Source: Flavobacteriaceae bacterium (GTDB lineage Bacteria > Bacteroidota > Bacteroidia > Flavobacteriales > Flavobacteriaceae). From it: 64,000 nucleotides of DNA. The stretch covers positions 21,539 through 85,538 of the forward strand of contig JAURNV010000016.1 in assembly GCA_030830005.1 (NCBI GenBank), written 5' to 3'. Shown piece after piece: positions 31,494-43,800 of the stretch. How positions within the stretch are numbered: position 1 is the stretch's first letter; every line of letters begins with the position of its first letter. The translations under genes and the position numbers were made by a program. Under the pieces are notes generated by a model. It was not told where the DNA came from, made no database searches, and saw nothing but the letters and a program-made list of their open reading frames with translations.

Positions 31494-33112
31494 TGCGCAA
31501 GTAATTGTTCGGTTGAGAAGTCGTGTATTGCTTTTTGAGTACCCTCAAACTCGTTTAAAATAACGCTTGCCAATTGCTTGCCCAACTCTACACCCCACTG
31601 ATCGTAGCTGTAAATGTTCCAAACAACACCCTCAACAAAAATTTTATGCTCGTACATGGCAACCAACGCTCCAAGTGTTTTAGGCGTAAGTTTATCAATA
31701 AGTAAGGTTGTGGTGGGTTTGTTCCCTGTAAAAATTTTAAAGGGGACTAACTTTTCAAGAACTTCTCCCCTCATCCCTATTTTAATCAATTCTTCTCGGA
31801 CTTGCGCTTCATTTTTACCATTCATCAAGGCTTCCGTTTGCGCAAAGAAATTTGCCATGAGCTTGTCATGGTGGTCTGCATTTCCATGAAGGGGGTTTTT
31901 AAATCCAATAAAGTGTGCAGGAATAAGCTTTGTTCCTTGGTGCATAAGCTGAAAAAAGGCGTGTTGTGAATTGGTGCCCGGTTCGCCCCAAACAATATTC
32001 CCCGTTTCGTAAGTAACCGGTGCGCCATTTCTGTCAACTGACTTACCATTGCTTTCCATTATGCCCTGTTGCAAGTATGCTGGCAAGCGGTGCAAATATT
32101 GTGTGTAAGGAATAACTGCTTCGGACTGTGCTCCTAAAAAACTAGTATACCAAACCGTGAGCAATGCCAATATTACCGGAATGTTTTCTGCTAATGGTGT
32201 TGACGCAAAGTGTAGGTCCATTTGGTTAGCGCCATATAACAATTCCTCAAAATGGTCAGGGCCAACCGCTAAGGCAATTGACAACCCTACTGCACTCCAA
32301 AGTGAAAAACGCCCTCCAACCCAATCGTTCATAGGGAACACATTCTCAGGTTGAATTCCAAAGGCTTTAATTGCAGGAAGGTTGGTAGAAACAGCAACAA
32401 AATGAGTTGCCACGGCTTGCTCTCCCATGGCCTTAACTAACCATTTTTTGGAAGTCATAGCATTGGAAAGTGTCTCTTGTGTTGTAAACGTTTTGGAAAC
32501 CACTACAAATAATGTTGTCTCGGGATTTACCCTTTTGAGTACTTCCATAACATGATCACCATCAACATTAGAAATAAAATGAACGTTAAGGTGGTTTTTG
32601 TAATATGCCAAGGCCTCTGTAATCATTACGGGACCTAAATCAGATCCTCCAATACCAACATTTACAATATCAGTAAACGGTTTCCCAGAAGCGCTTTTTC
32701 GCGTTCCGTCAATCACTGATTTACTAAAAGATCGTATTTTATTCCGAACCTTATATATTTCAGGGACAACATTGTCGCCATCCACTTGAATGGTTGATTC
32801 TGGGGCTGCCCTTAGCGCGGTATGAAGTACTGAACGTCCTTCTGTTTGATTGATTGGTTTGCCGCCTAAATATGCTGCTCTTGCGTCTTCTAATCCTGTT
32901 TCTTTAGCGAGTTTAAGCAGCGAATCCAAAATTTCTTTATCGATATGGTTTTTAGAATAATCCACAAAAAACTGCTCCCAGGATATTGAATAGCTTTTAG
33001 CTCTTGAGGGGTTGCCGGCAAAATATTTTTGCAAGGTGCTAGGGTTGTCGGCAAGTTTTTTGAGCTTTTTCCAGCTTTCTGTTGATGTTGGGTTGGTATT
33101 TGGAAATGACAT
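31472..33112 (-). CDS. pgi: Glucose-6-phosphate isomerase
   Basis: [49 protein letters not shown]. Confidence 0.97.
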   Translation of the reverse strand: MSFPNTNPTSTESWKKLKKLADNPSTLQKYFAGNPSRAKSYSISWEQFFVDYSKNHIDKEILDSLLKLAKETGLEDARAAYLGGKPINQTEGRSVLHTALRAAPESTIQVDGDNVVPEIYKVRNKIRSFSKSVIDGTRKSASGKPFTDIVNVGIGGSDLGPVMITEALAYYKNHLNVHFISNVDGDHVMEVLKRVNPETTLFVVVSKTFTTQETLSNAMTSKKWLVKAMGEQAVATHFVAVSTNLPAIKAFGIQPENVFPMNDWVGGRFSLWSAVGLSIALAVGPDHFEELLYGANQMDLHFASTPLAENIPVILALLTVWYTSFLGAQSEAVIPYTQYLHRLPAYLQQGIMESNGKSVDRNGAPVTYETGNIVWGEPGTNSQHAFFQLMHQGTKLIPAHFIGFKNPLHGNADHHDKLMANFFAQTEALMNGKNEAQVREELIKIGMRGEVLEKLVPFKIFTGNKPTTTLLIDKLTPKTLGALVAMYEHKIFVEGVVWNIYSYDQWGVELGKQLASVILNEFEGTQKAIHDFSTEQLLAHYKKDAS

Positions 33113-33113
33113 A

Positions 33114-34391
33114 TTAACTTGTTGTTTCAGGTTCATAAAATTGAATACAGTCTAAAGCGTCCTTTAAGGGGAGCATATAAACCATATACTGTTCTTTTAA
33201 TTTTGGTTCTATGGGTTTTGCTTCCGGCAATTGTTGTCTAAAAGGATCTACTTGTTTCCCGTTTTTCCAAAAACGATAACAAACATGTGGTCCAGAAGTA
33301 TAGCCTGTCATACCTACAGTTCCAATAATATCCCCTTGTTGAAGTTGCTGCCCTTTGCGAACCAACCGCTTTTTCATATGTAGATACTGTGTGCGATACG
33401 TACTGTTGTGTCGAATAGTAACATAATTCCCATTGCCTCTTGTGTAGCCGGATTCAACCACGGTCCCGCTAGCAGTGGTACGAATAGGTGTTCCAACAGG
33501 GGCGGCAAAATCGGTTCCATAGTGAGGCTTTGTGCGTCCATAGTACGAAATTCTTCGCCGCATATTAAACCTTGATGAAATCCTTGAAAATTGGACTGGA
33601 GCTTGAAGAAAAGCCCTGCGTAAGTTTTTACCTTTCTCGTCGAAATACTCAGTTATTCCACGCTCAGGATCCGATTCAAACTCTATTGCATAATAGGGCT
33701 TATTACGGTGTTCAAAATAGGCAGCATGTACGCGGTTGAGCCCCACATTTATGGAGTCATCAATGTATTTTTGAGAATACACTACTTTAAAACGGTCTCC
33801 TTTTTCAAGTCGAAAAAAATCAATACTCCATGCGTAAATATCAGACATATCATAGGCCAGCAAAGGGCTAAGGCGCTGTTCTTCTAAGGTTTCTGAAAGG
33901 GAACTGTTTATAATGCCTTGCGCTTCGAAAGTCCGTATTTTAATTTCTTTTTGGCGCTTCTCAGCATAAATAGAATCTTGTAAGTGTACCACTACATAAT
34001 CAAGCACAGTGGGTTGATAAATAAATGCAACTGGAGTGGCTAAAGAGTCTTTATTGAATAAAAATGTGTATGCCTTTTTAAGTTGAATCTTTCTGAAGTT
34101 ATACTGCTTTTTTACCTTACGGTTTATATCAAAAATATCTTGATAATTAAATCCATTTTTTAAAAAAATATCGGCAAAGGTGTCGCCTTGTTGAACCGTA
34201 TCTCTAACCACTTCAAAGTCATTAAGCTTATATCCAAATGCGAAAACATCGGGTTCAGGTGGTGGTCCTTCTTTTTGTGGTGCTGTTTTGGCAGTACTGC
34301 ATGCGGTTACGGCAATTGTAGCAATTAAAAGAAAAATATATCTAGTTCTGTATAACAATGTTAAATGGGTTTTTAAGTCCTTTAAATTCAT
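33114..34391 (-). CDS. M23 family metallopeptidase (lipoprotein)
   Basis: Lipobox [79 protein letters not shown]. Confidence 0.93.
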   Translation of the reverse strand: MNLKDLKTHLTLLYRTRYIFLLIATIAVTACSTAKTAPQKEGPPPEPDVFAFGYKLNDFEVVRDTVQQGDTFADIFLKNGFNYQDIFDINRKVKKQYNFRKIQLKKAYTFLFNKDSLATPVAFIYQPTVLDYVVVHLQDSIYAEKRQKEIKIRTFEAQGIINSSLSETLEEQRLSPLLAYDMSDIYAWSIDFFRLEKGDRFKVVYSQKYIDDSINVGLNRVHAAYFEHRNKPYYAIEFESDPERGITEYFDEKGKNLRRAFLQAPVQFSRISSRFNMRRRISYYGRTKPHYGTDFAAPVGTPIRTTASGTVVESGYTRGNGNYVTIRHNSTYRTQYLHMKKRLVRKGQQLQQGDIIGTVGMTGYTSGPHVCYRFWKNGKQVDPFRQQLPEAKPIEPKLKEQYMVYMLPLKDALDCIQFYEPETTS

Positions 34392-35172
34392 CTAAGTCGG
34401 CAGTTATGCTTCCGACGCGCAAACTTGCCTGTAAGCGTAAGGGGATTTTATTTTTGTCACTACTCACCCAAAGGGTAATGCTTTCACTACTCTTAAACAC
34501 ACGCCCCGACTGTACATAGGGTCTAAATTTTAATGAATTAACATAGCCAAATTTCGTTTTTATCATTTCGTCTCCTAAAAACTTAAATTTAAAGCCAAAG
34601 TTTTCAGCATCAAAAAACAAATTGACTACAACAAAATCGCCTTTTTTGATATTAGAGGTGTCCAAATTTTCGCGTAAATAATAAAAGCAGGAAATGAGGT
34701 CTTGAATGTTAGGCTCCGTTTTATAGGTCCCCTTTTCTCCTTTAAGCAAATCATTTACTGAAGCCGTGTTGGCTTCGTGATCAAACCTAATGGTAACATT
34801 TTTTTTATATCCTCCCTCGTTGATGTTCCGAGTAAAATAGAGCGGTCGTACTCCATTGATGTCAAAATATGAGTCGTAGTAATCATCAACTTTAAAAAAA
34901 AGTCGGGCAAGGCCAGTAGTTTTTCCAACGCCTTTAGCGTGAAAAACAGGTTTTCCTTCCCATAGCTCTTCGTTAACTTCAATGGTGGCATAGCTAGCGT
35001 TAAAAATCCCATAATGTATGCGAAACTTAAACCATTCTCCCGAATTAACGGCTTGAAGCATTGCGGCGGAGGTTTCAACTTTGTTTGGGCTTTTTGTCAG
35101 TTGATTCTCTTGGGCATACATGTGTTGTATGCTTACCAGCAAAAACATCCAAAAACATCTTTTAAACAGCAT
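34342..35172 (-). CDS. DUF3108 domain-containing protein
   Basis: GEWFKFRIHYGIFNASYATIEV...GKGVGKTTGLARLFFKVDDYYDSYFD-type DUF3108 features; 50-bp overlap with the M23 gene start. Confidence 0.82.
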   Translation of the reverse strand: MLFKRCFWMFLLVSIQHMYAQENQLTKSPNKVETSAAMLQAVNSGEWFKFRIHYGIFNASYATIEVNEELWEGKPVFHAKGVGKTTGLARLFFKVDDYYDSYFDINGVRPLYFTRNINEGGYKKNVTIRFDHEANTASVNDLLKGEKGTYKTEPNIQDLISCFYYLRENLDTSNIKKGDFVVVNLFFDAENFGFKFKFLGDEMIKTKFGYVNSLKFRPYVQSGRVFKSSESITLWVSSDKNKIPLRLQASLRVGSITADLDEFKGLKNPFNIVIQN

Positions 35173-35208
35173 TTGGGCAAAAGTACATAAAACCATTCAT
35201 CATAAGTG

Positions 35209-37407
35209 TTAAAAACGCCAACCAAAATTTACGTGATAAATCAATTTGCCATACTGTGGGCTATAGGCAGTTGTAAATTCGATTGGCCCTGCAAACGTTT
35301 CTAAACCGTATGCCAAACCCGTGCCAAAATAATCGGGTTGCTTTAGCCATTCCCCTGTACTAAAAATGTCATCGTTCATTATACCTGTATGAAATAATAC
35401 TCTAGCATGATGTCTAGGTAAAAATTCATAGTCTAGCACTATTTCCCCTTTTATAAAACTGTCTGCATCATCATGATGTTGTGGTAGCCCTACAAAAGGT
35501 TGAAAATTTAATATAGGAGGATAGCCATACCCCCCGAAAGTAAACTCGAATGTTGAGGCAGAGGGCTCCCCAACCGAAAACCCAGCCATAGTATTCAATG
35601 AAACGCTCCATTTATTGTTCAAAGAAAAAGCGGCCCCCGTTTTAGCTTTGGCAACTACAAAAGGAGTAAACGCCCCTAGGTCCTGATTAGGCGTTTTTCG
35701 ACTAAAAAAGTATTCCATGGAGCCATCGAAAAAACCACCCTTTTTTGGATAAAATGCATTGTCTCGAGAATCAATTTTTAAAAATCCATAGGTGCTATAA
35801 TAATCTGCATCATCAACGTATAAAAATTGCCTCGTTTGGTCGTCATAGAGGTTTGTTTTAAGCTTATTTTTTTGGTGAGAAAGCCCAGCGCCTAAGACCA
35901 TTTCTTCTCTAAAGAGGGTTTGTAAAAAAAATTTGTTTTTCTGAACAAAAGAATGAAGAATTGAAACGTTATATTCGATTGATTTTAAGGGAATGGAAAT
36001 CTCTGTTTCGAACTGGTCTAAAGTAGCACTAAAACCTACACTCCAAAAGCGTCCTTTATCAATAAAATACGAAAACGCATATCTAAAATACTCTCCAAAT
36101 ATAAAATCTAAAGAAACTTCATCATTTCTAAGTAACGAATGCTTCTGTGTAAGATTTACAAGCGCTGAAGCTCCTGTTAATTTATTGTAATTCAATCCTC
36201 CTCTAAACAGGGTTGTATAAGGAGATTCTTGCAAATCTATTTGCAACTCTTCCTTATTGTTTTTTGTCACAAGCGAATATCGAAAGGAGTCAAAATTATT
36301 AGTTGCTGCTAAATTGGTCAGTCCATCTTGAAGTTTTTTAAATGAATAGTGATTGTTTGGGGTTAGCCTAATTTTACCCATCAAATAATTGCGCTTATAA
36401 TTTGGTGTTATCGAAACTGTCAATTCATCCAAATGAAATGAATCTGGAATCTTTTTAGGGTAACGCACATGTGGCGTTTGTTTAAGAGCAAGTTTCTTTA
36501 GTTGTGAAAAGACAGCTTTTCCAGCTTCCTCCCCCTTTTTTATAATGGCGGCTTGTTCGGCAAAAGAAAGGATAGAATAGTCGTGAATTTCTGGATGAAT
36601 ATAAATGTCTGTTTGGGCTATTTTTGGCGCCATGGTTTTTCCGGTTTGAAATGTCCCTATACGCATCAATATCTCTGAAAATGTTTTAGGGTTTACAGAC
36701 GATGCAATATCCAACTGGGTGTCCACTCCAATAATAACATCAACGCCTTTTTGAAGCATAATGTCTATGGGGTAATTATCCGCAACGCCTCCATCAATTA
36801 GAATCTTGTCCTTAACTTTTACAGGCGAAAATATAGTGGGTAGTGCGCTACTGGCATTAACAGCTAAGGGCAAGAAGCCTTCTTCAAGTAGTACAGTTTC
36901 TCCCGTATTTATATCTGTTGCAACACAATAAAAAGGGATAGGCAGTTTACTAAAATCTTGTGTGTTACGCTGATCGTGCATCAATTTGACCAATAGATTA
37001 TACGCATTTTGTCCTTTGGACAAAGAAATTGGAAATTGGATTTTTCCCTTAACTATTGGTAAGGTTATTGCATAGCGTTCATCATCTTCCTTGGTGTCAA
37101 AGGATTTTGAGGTACGGTCAAAATTGTCACTAACAATATCATTTAAGTCTATTCCTAAAAGCAGTTGCTCCAATTGACTTGCCGAGTACCCACAGGCATA
37201 TAATGCGCCAACAATAGCCCCCATGCTTGTCCCACCAATATAATCGATCCGAACACCTGCGCGTTCAATCTCTTTTAACACTCCCACATGAGACATCCCT
37301 TTTGCGCCTCCACCACTTAAAATCAATCCTACTTTGGGATTTTCAAGGTTTTGTGCAAATGCCAAACTTAGCGCAAAACAAAAACAGATTGTGTTAAGAA
37401 TCTTCAT
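35209..37407 (-). CDS. Patatin-like phospholipase with C-terminal BamA-like barrel
   Basis: GLILSGGGAKGMSHVGVLKEIE; GTSMGAIVGALYACG; DGGVADNYPIDI; beta-barrel-like C-terminus. Confidence 0.93.
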   Translation of the reverse strand: MKILNTICFCFALSLAFAQNLENPKVGLILSGGGAKGMSHVGVLKEIERAGVRIDYIGGTSMGAIVGALYACGYSASQLEQLLLGIDLNDIVSDNFDRTSKSFDTKEDDERYAITLPIVKGKIQFPISLSKGQNAYNLLVKLMHDQRNTQDFSKLPIPFYCVATDINTGETVLLEEGFLPLAVNASSALPTIFSPVKVKDKILIDGGVADNYPIDIMLQKGVDVIIGVDTQLDIASSVNPKTFSEILMRIGTFQTGKTMAPKIAQTDIYIHPEIHDYSILSFAEQAAIIKKGEEAGKAVFSQLKKLALKQTPHVRYPKKIPDSFHLDELTVSITPNYKRNYLMGKIRLTPNNHYSFKKLQDGLTNLAATNNFDSFRYSLVTKNNKEELQIDLQESPYTTLFRGGLNYNKLTGASALVNLTQKHSLLRNDEVSLDFIFGEYFRYAFSYFIDKGRFWSVGFSATLDQFETEISIPLKSIEYNVSILHSFVQKNKFFLQTLFREEMVLGAGLSHQKNKLKTNLYDDQTRQFLYVDDADYYSTYGFLKIDSRDNAFYPKKGGFFDGSMEYFFSRKTPNQDLGAFTPFVVAKAKTGAAFSLNNKWSVSLNTMAGFSVGEPSASTFEFTFGGYGYPPILNFQPFVGLPQHHDDADSFIKGEIVLDYEFLPRHHARVLFHTGIMNDDIFSTGEWLKQPDYFGTGLAYGLETFAGPIEFTTAYSPQYGKLIYHVNFGWRF

Positions 37408-39193
37408 GGTGTAGGTTGTTATAAATGCTTTTGGCCTTCACAGGACCTAATATTTGGGTTAATTCATCTAGCGAAGCTACTTTGATGCGTTTAACAGATT
37501 TGAATTTTTTTAATAGTTCAGTAGCCGTTTTTGTTCCAACTCCGGGGATATTTTCAAGCGTTGAGCTAATAGCCCCTTTGCTTCGTTTTTTTCGATGTAA
37601 ACGTACCCCAAAACGATGGGCTTCGTTACGCAACTGTTGAACAATACGCAAGGTCTCAGAGCGCTTATCCAAATATAAGGGAATTGGGTCGTTTGGAAAA
37701 TAAAGCTCTTCTAGTCGTTTGGCAATGCCCAAAACAGCAACTTTTCCACGAATGCCTAACACGTCAAAACTTTTTAGCGCTGCATTAAGTTGTCCTTTTC
37801 CACCATCAATGACTACGAGTTGGGGCAAAGAGGCTCCTTCTGAAAGGAGGCGCTTATAACGACGATAAACGACCTCCTCCATGGAGGCAAAATCATCTGA
37901 GCCTACAACCGTTTTAATTCCATAATGACGGTATTCTTTTTTGCTTGGCTTACCATTTCTAAACACTACACACGCTGCCACTGGATTGCTTCCCTGAATA
38001 TTAGAATTATCAAAGCCCTCAATGTGTATGGGAAGATCAGATAAGCGCAAATCCTGCTGCATTTGTGCCATCAAGCGTTGGGTATGTTGCTCTGGGTCTG
38101 TAATTTTTATTTGTTTTAGTTGTTCTATCCGGTTTTGCTTGGCATTTCGTAACGATAAATTAAGAAGCTGTTTTTTTTCCCCAATCTTAGGTACCGTTAC
38201 GTATACATCTCCACCCAAGTCAATATCAAAAGGAAGTAGGATTTCTTTGCTTGTAGAGCTAAATCTTCTCCGAAGCTCCACCGCAGCTACACGTAATAGT
38301 TCGGCATCGGTTTCGTCTAATTTCTTTTTAAAAGTCATGTTGTGAAACCGCACAATAGAACCATAGGAAACTTGTAAAAAATTTACAAATGCTGAAGTTT
38401 CATCTGAAACAATCGTACACACGTCTACCGAATTTATTTTAGGACTTACCACAGATGACTTAGCTTGGTAGTCCTGCAGGGCTTCCATTTTTAATTTAAC
38501 TGCTTGAGCATGTTCAAACTGAAGTGTTTCAACTGCAGCGCTCATTTCTCTGCTAAAGGCTTCGTTAACTTTCTTAAACTTTCCCTGTAAGATGTTTTGA
38601 ATATGCCCAATAGACTCATTATAATGAGTCGTCGTTTGCTTTCCTACGCAAGGTGCTAAACAGTTTCCAATATGATACTCCAAACATGCCTTATACTTTT
38701 CACTCGCAATATTCTCAGGCGTTAAATCATAATGACACGTACGGAGTGGGTATAACTCGTTTATCAAGTCCAACAATACTCTAACCGTCTTGGCGTTAGT
38801 AAACGGACCAAAATATTCGGACCCGTCGTGAACAACCTTACGTGTAGCAAATACTCTTGGAAAACGTTCTTTTTTAATACATATCCAAGGATATGTTTTA
38901 TCATCTCGAAGCAGGATATTGTATTTGGGTTGATGTTCTTTGATTAGGGTGTTTTCTAATATCAGCGCATCTGACTCAGTAGGTACTACAATATGTTTAA
39001 GGCCATCAATAGCATTTACTAAATTTTGCGTTTTTCGAGAATCTACCCGTTTTCTAAAATATGAGGATACGCGCTTTTTAAGGTCTTTGGCTTTGCCAAC
39101 ATATATTATCTCCCCTTGTTTGTCGTAGTACTGATATACGCCAGGTTCATTAGGCAGCGATGCTACTTGATGTTTTAGTGCCGCTTTAGTCAT
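37394..39193 (-). CDS. uvrC: UvrABC system protein C
   Basis: LPNEPGVYQYYDKQGEIIYVGKAKDLKKRVSSYF; IEGFDNSNIQGSNPVAACVVF; ATG 39193 chosen. Confidence 0.97.
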   Translation of the reverse strand: MTKAALKHQVASLPNEPGVYQYYDKQGEIIYVGKAKDLKKRVSSYFRKRVDSRKTQNLVNAIDGLKHIVVPTESDALILENTLIKEHQPKYNILLRDDKTYPWICIKKERFPRVFATRKVVHDGSEYFGPFTNAKTVRVLLDLINELYPLRTCHYDLTPENIASEKYKACLEYHIGNCLAPCVGKQTTTHYNESIGHIQNILQGKFKKVNEAFSREMSAAVETLQFEHAQAVKLKMEALQDYQAKSSVVSPKINSVDVCTIVSDETSAFVNFLQVSYGSIVRFHNMTFKKKLDETDAELLRVAAVELRRRFSSTSKEILLPFDIDLGGDVYVTVPKIGEKKQLLNLSLRNAKQNRIEQLKQIKITDPEQHTQRLMAQMQQDLRLSDLPIHIEGFDNSNIQGSNPVAACVVFRNGKPSKKEYRHYGIKTVVGSDDFASMEEVVYRRYKRLLSEGASLPQLVVIDGGKGQLNAALKSFDVLGIRGKVAVLGIAKRLEELYFPNDPIPLYLDKRSETLRIVQQLRNEAHRFGVRLHRKKRSKGAISSTLENIPGVGTKTATELLKKFKSVKRIKVASLDELTQILGPVKAKSIYNNLHHEDS

Positions 39194-39239
39194 GGACACT
39201 AAAGTACAAAACTTCCCTGTGAAACGGCTATATTTATGC

Positions 39240-39800
39240 ATGCCAAACAAGCAAGCTTTAAGAGAATTGTATTTTACTAAGCGCAAGTCGCTTAGGCCAG
39301 AGGTCTTAGAAACCGCAAGCGCCACAATTCTTGATCATGTTATTTCTGAAAATCTTATTGACCAGGGGCTTTTGATGATGTTCCTCGGAAGTTCAGCGCA
39401 TTTTGAATTGCCCATGGAAAAATGGTTTGAATATTTTGAGCAACACCAAATTTGCGTTCCAAAAGTAGTTGATTCAAAAGGTCATATGGAAGCTGTTTGT
39501 TGGGAAAAAGGGCAATCCCTATTGCCAAACAAGTGGGGTATTTTAGAGCCACAAGGCAATTCCTTTATCCCCCCTGAAAACATAAAAACTGTAATTGTGC
39601 CTATGTTGTGTTTTGACCTAAACGGACATCGTGTGGGGTATGGAAAAGGCTATTATGATAGGTTTCTTTTTAGGTGTGCGACAAGAGTAAAAACGATTGG
39701 CCTTTCGTTTTATGATCCCATTGAAACCATTGAAGATGTAACTTCAAATGACTACTCGTTAGATATAGCGATTACTCCTAAAAAGGTGTATTTATTTTGA
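39240..39800 (+). CDS. 5-formyltetrahydrofolate cyclo-ligase
   Basis: VIVPMLCFDLNGHRVGYGKGYYDRFL; ATG 39240. Confidence 0.94.
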   Translation: MPNKQALRELYFTKRKSLRPEVLETASATILDHVISENLIDQGLLMMFLGSSAHFELPMEKWFEYFEQHQICVPKVVDSKGHMEAVCWEKGQSLLPNKWGILEPQGNSFIPPENIKTVIVPMLCFDLNGHRVGYGKGYYDRFLFRCATRVKTIGLSFYDPIETIEDVTSNDYSLDIAITPKKVYLF

Positions 39801-40418
39801 CCCCCTTCGTGACTGCAACAACAATAATACGACTCCCGTACATATAGCGCTATCTGCAACATTAAAAACAGGCTCAAAAAAAGTGAAACTTGCGCCTCCA
39901 ATAAGTGGAACCCACTCAGGCCACGTCCATGTAAACATGGGAAACTGAAACATATCAACAACATGCCCAAAAAGCAAGGGTGCATAACCACCATCTGCAG
40001 GTAAAAATTCAGCTACTTGTCCATAGCTGTTTGAAAAAAGTACGCCATAAAAGACGGAATCAATAATATTACCCAAGGCACCCGCAAATATGAGGGTGAC
40101 CGCAATAAGCTGCGCTTTAGGCGCTTTTTGTTTTACTGCCCTAACCAGCCAATACCCAATAGCAGAAATCGCTAATAAGCGAAATATCGAAAGCAGAAGT
40201 TTTGCTGTGTCATCAGATATAAAAGGTAAAATATCATTGAGCCGAGCGCCCCAAGCCATGCCCTTATTTTCTACAAACAACAGCCGAAACCACCCCCAAT
40301 CTATAAGAGCATTACTGCCATAGAAGGTTAAAGGGTAATTAAGTTTGATATAGCCTTTTAATGCTTGATCAACGACCAATACAGCAAAGACAATCCAACA
40401 AAGCTTGCGGAGCTTCAT
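39792..40418 (-). CDS. lspA: Lipoprotein signal peptidase
   Basis: VVDQALKGYIKLN; FAGALGNIIDSVFYGV; EPVFNVADSAI. Confidence 0.95.
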   Translation of the reverse strand: MKLRKLCWIVFAVLVVDQALKGYIKLNYPLTFYGSNALIDWGWFRLLFVENKGMAWGARLNDILPFISDDTAKLLLSIFRLLAISAIGYWLVRAVKQKAPKAQLIAVTLIFAGALGNIIDSVFYGVLFSNSYGQVAEFLPADGGYAPLLFGHVVDMFQFPMFTWTWPEWVPLIGGASFTFFEPVFNVADSAICTGVVLLLLQSRRGSK

Positions 40419-40421
40419 AAA

Positions 40422-40799
40422 TTATGGCTGCATATTTTTAGCCTCAATACTTAACGTAGCGTGTGGAACAAGCTTTAATCGTTCTTTGTTGATAAGCTTT
40501 CCCGTTACGCGACATACTCCATAGGTTTTGTTTTCTATGCGGATAAGCGCATTTTTCAAATCTCTAATAAACTTTTCTTGTCGCAGTGCTAATTGGGTGT
40601 TTGCTTCTTTGGACATGGTTTCTGAACCTTCTTCAAAAGCCTTAAATGTAGGTGCTGTGTCATCAGTACCATTATTCCCATCGTTCATATAGGCGCTTCT
40701 AATAAGCTCAAGATCGTGTTTCGCTTTCGCAATTTTATCTTCAATAAGCCCTTTAAATTCTTGTAGCGCTTCGTCAGAGTATCGGTTTGTATTTTCCAT
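40422..40799 (-). CDS. TraR/DksA family protein
   Basis: ALIRIENKTYGVCRVTGKLINKERLKLVPHATLSIEAK; between ileS and lspA. Confidence 0.88.
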   Translation of the reverse strand: MENTNRYSDEALQEFKGLIEDKIAKAKHDLELIRSAYMNDGNNGTDDTAPTFKAFEEGSETMSKEANTQLALRQEKFIRDLKNALIRIENKTYGVCRVTGKLINKERLKLVPHATLSIEAKNMQP

Positions 40800-40811
40800 G
40801 ATGTTAAATTG

Positions 40812-43800
40812 TTACGTTTTTATCATTTCTACCTTTGTCTGCAATGAGTCAAATGACAATTCTGTCGCATCATTGCTTATGTTTTTTGCTACACGAATGG
40901 ATGTAGCTAAAATTTCGTGCTGAATATACGCTTTGTTTTTATTTAAAACAGCGATTAATTCTTCACTTTCATCAAGTATAACCTCGATAGTATCTGTTAC
41001 TTCAAAGCCAAGGTCTTTGCGTATGTTTTGTAATCGATTTACAAGCTCTCGTGCCATTCCCTCCAGTCGCAGCGATTCATTCATTTGAATGTCGAGCGCA
41101 ACAGTAATGCCCTGTTCTGAAGCCACTAACCACCCCGCTACATCTTTGGAGCTAATGATTACATCATTTGCTTCTAAAATAACGTTTTTGTTGTTTATCT
41201 CAAGGGGAAGGGTGCCTTTTTGTTCAAGTTCTTGTACTTGATTATCTGAAAGTCCTTGAATGGCTTGTACAACAAACTTCATGTCTTTTCCAAAACGAGG
41301 GCCTAACGTCTTAAAATTGGGCTTAACTTCTTTAACTAGAATAGACGACGTGTCGTCTAGCAATTCGACCTCTTTTACATTTACTTCTGCAGCAATTATA
41401 GCAGCAACCGCTTCTACTTGTTGGCGTTCAGCCTTGTATAAAACAGGAATCATAATACGCTGCAAGGGTTGACGAACCTTTATTTTTTCTCGTTTGCGCA
41501 GCGACAATACCAAAGAGGTGATTTTTTGAGCACGCTGCATTTTTTGTTCTAGCTCAGGGTTAATGCAGGCAACTTCTGCTTTGGGATAAAAGGCCAAATG
41601 CACCGAAGAAAAAGTTTCTTTTTTTGTTATTCCGTTTAAATCTTGATACAAGCGGTCTGCATAAAACGGTGCTACTGAAGCCATCATTTTTGCAACACTT
41701 ATTAAACATTCATACAAGGTTTGGTAGGCGGCAATTTTATCTTGCTCATAAGTCCCTTTCCAAAAACGACGCCGGCACAAACGCACATACCAGTTACTCA
41801 AGTCCTCTGTTACAAAATGTGAAATGGCGCGGCAGGCGCGAGTTGGTTCATAAGCATCAAAATGGGTAGTTGTTTTTTGAATAAGGCTGTGAAGCTCTGA
41901 TAAAATCCACTGGTCAATCTCAGGTCTTTGCTTTAATGGAATTTCATCTTCAGAGTATGTAAAGCCATCTATATTAGCATACAAACTGAAAAAGGAGTAG
42001 GTGTTGTAAAGGGTACCAAAAAATTTACGCCTTACCTCTTCAATCCCTTCTGCATCAAACTTCAAGTTATCCCATGGATTCGCGTTGCTAATCATATACC
42101 AACGTGTAGCGTCTGCGCCATAGGTTTTGAGTGTTTCAAAAGGATCAACTGCATTCCCTAAGCGTTTAGACATTTTTTGCCCGTTTTTGTCTAAAACCAA
42201 TCCATTAGAGACAACATTTTTATAGGCAACAGAATCAAATACGAGTGTAGAAATCGCATGAAGGGTATAAAACCATCCTCGCGTCTGGTCAACACCTTCA
42301 GCAATATAGTCCGCAGGAAAAGCTGTACGGTTGTCAATTTTTTCTTTGTTTTCAAATGGGTAATGCCATTGAGCGTAAGGCATCGCTCCAGAGTCAAACC
42401 ATACATCAATTAGATCCTCTTCGCGGTACATTGGCTTTCCTGAATGGCTCAAAAGAACTATTTCATCAACAGTGTCTTTGTGTAAGTCTACGCGTCCATA
42501 ATTTCGCTCCGACATATCATTTGACACAAAATCTTTAAGTGGGTTTTTTATCATCAATCCCGCAGAAACAGCTTCTTCTACCGCATCCCTAAGTGCTTCT
42601 ATAGAACCAATAACTCGTGTTTCATCTCCCTCAGTTGTTCGCCAAATAGGCAATGGTATTCCCCAAAAACGAGATCGCGAGAGGTTCCAATCGTTAGCGT
42701 TTGCAAGCCAATTACCAAAACGTCCTTCTCCCGTTTTAGCTGGTTTCCACTGAATGGTTTGATTTAGCTCAACCATTCGCTCCTTATGCTCCTGAACTTT
42801 AATAAACCACGAATCAAGAGGATAATATAGTACCGGGGCATCTGTACGCCAACAGTGCGGATAACTGTGTACGTATTTTTCCACCTTAAAGGCTTTATTT
42901 TCTTGTTTAAGGCGAATGGCAATCTCTACATCAACTGATTTTTCGGGTGCTTCTCCCTTAGCGTAATAGTCGTTTTTTACATACTTCCCGTCGAGTCCGC
43001 CAACTTCGGGTCTAAATTTTCCTTGAAGGTCAACTAAGGGAACTGGATTTTCATTCTCATCTAAAATTAACAGCGGAGGCACAGGGGGAGAGGCTTCTTT
43101 GGCTACTTTGGCGTCATCTGCCCCAAAAGTTGGAGCAGTATGTACAATTCCTGTTCCGTCGTCTGTGGTAACAAAATCACCTGAAATTACTCTAAATGCA
43201 TTCTCCGGATTTTGATACGGCAACGGGGACTCGTTCCACAATTGTTCGTAATGAATGCCTACCAAATCTGTGCCGGCTACATATTGTTCAATCCAATACG
43301 GAATGATTTTTTCAGCCTCCGTATAGGCATCCATTTTTTTCTGTGAGGTAACTTGTTTATAGTTTTTGCCAAACTGCTTGGTAATGAGTTTTTCGGCAAG
43401 TAAAACTCTTATTGGCTCGTGGGTATACTGATTAAAGGTTTGTATAATGGCATATCTAATTTTTAAACCAACGGTAAGTGCAGTATTAGAGGGAAGTGTC
43501 CATGGCGTAGTTGTCCATGCTAAAAGATGCAATGGCAAACTGCCTCTTAGGGCTTTAGGCAACGATGCATCTACCGCTTTGAACTGGGCAGTAACAGACG
43601 TATCGCTAACATCTCGATAGCACCCCGGCTGATTTAACTCATGAGAGGAAAGTCCTGTTCCAGCCATTGGAGAATAGGGTTGAATGGTGTAGCCCTTGTA
43701 AACCAATCCTTTATTATAAAGCGAAGCAAGGAGCCACCAGACCGATTCCATATATTTTGAAGTGTACGTAATGTATGGATCGTCCATATCTACCCAATAC

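Noticed and set aside
39192-39325. Long N-terminal extension of uvrC in the ORF track overlapping the divergent cyclo-ligase gene
   Set aside because: Conserved UvrC sequence begins at MTKAALKHQVASLPNEPGVY (39193); the extension is antisense to the neighbouring gene.
40422-40799. TraR/DksA protein retaining only one cysteine of the expected zinc finger (YGVCRVTGKLI)
   Set aside because: From memory, flavobacterial homologues next to ileS/lspA often show this degenerate finger; not a local mutation.
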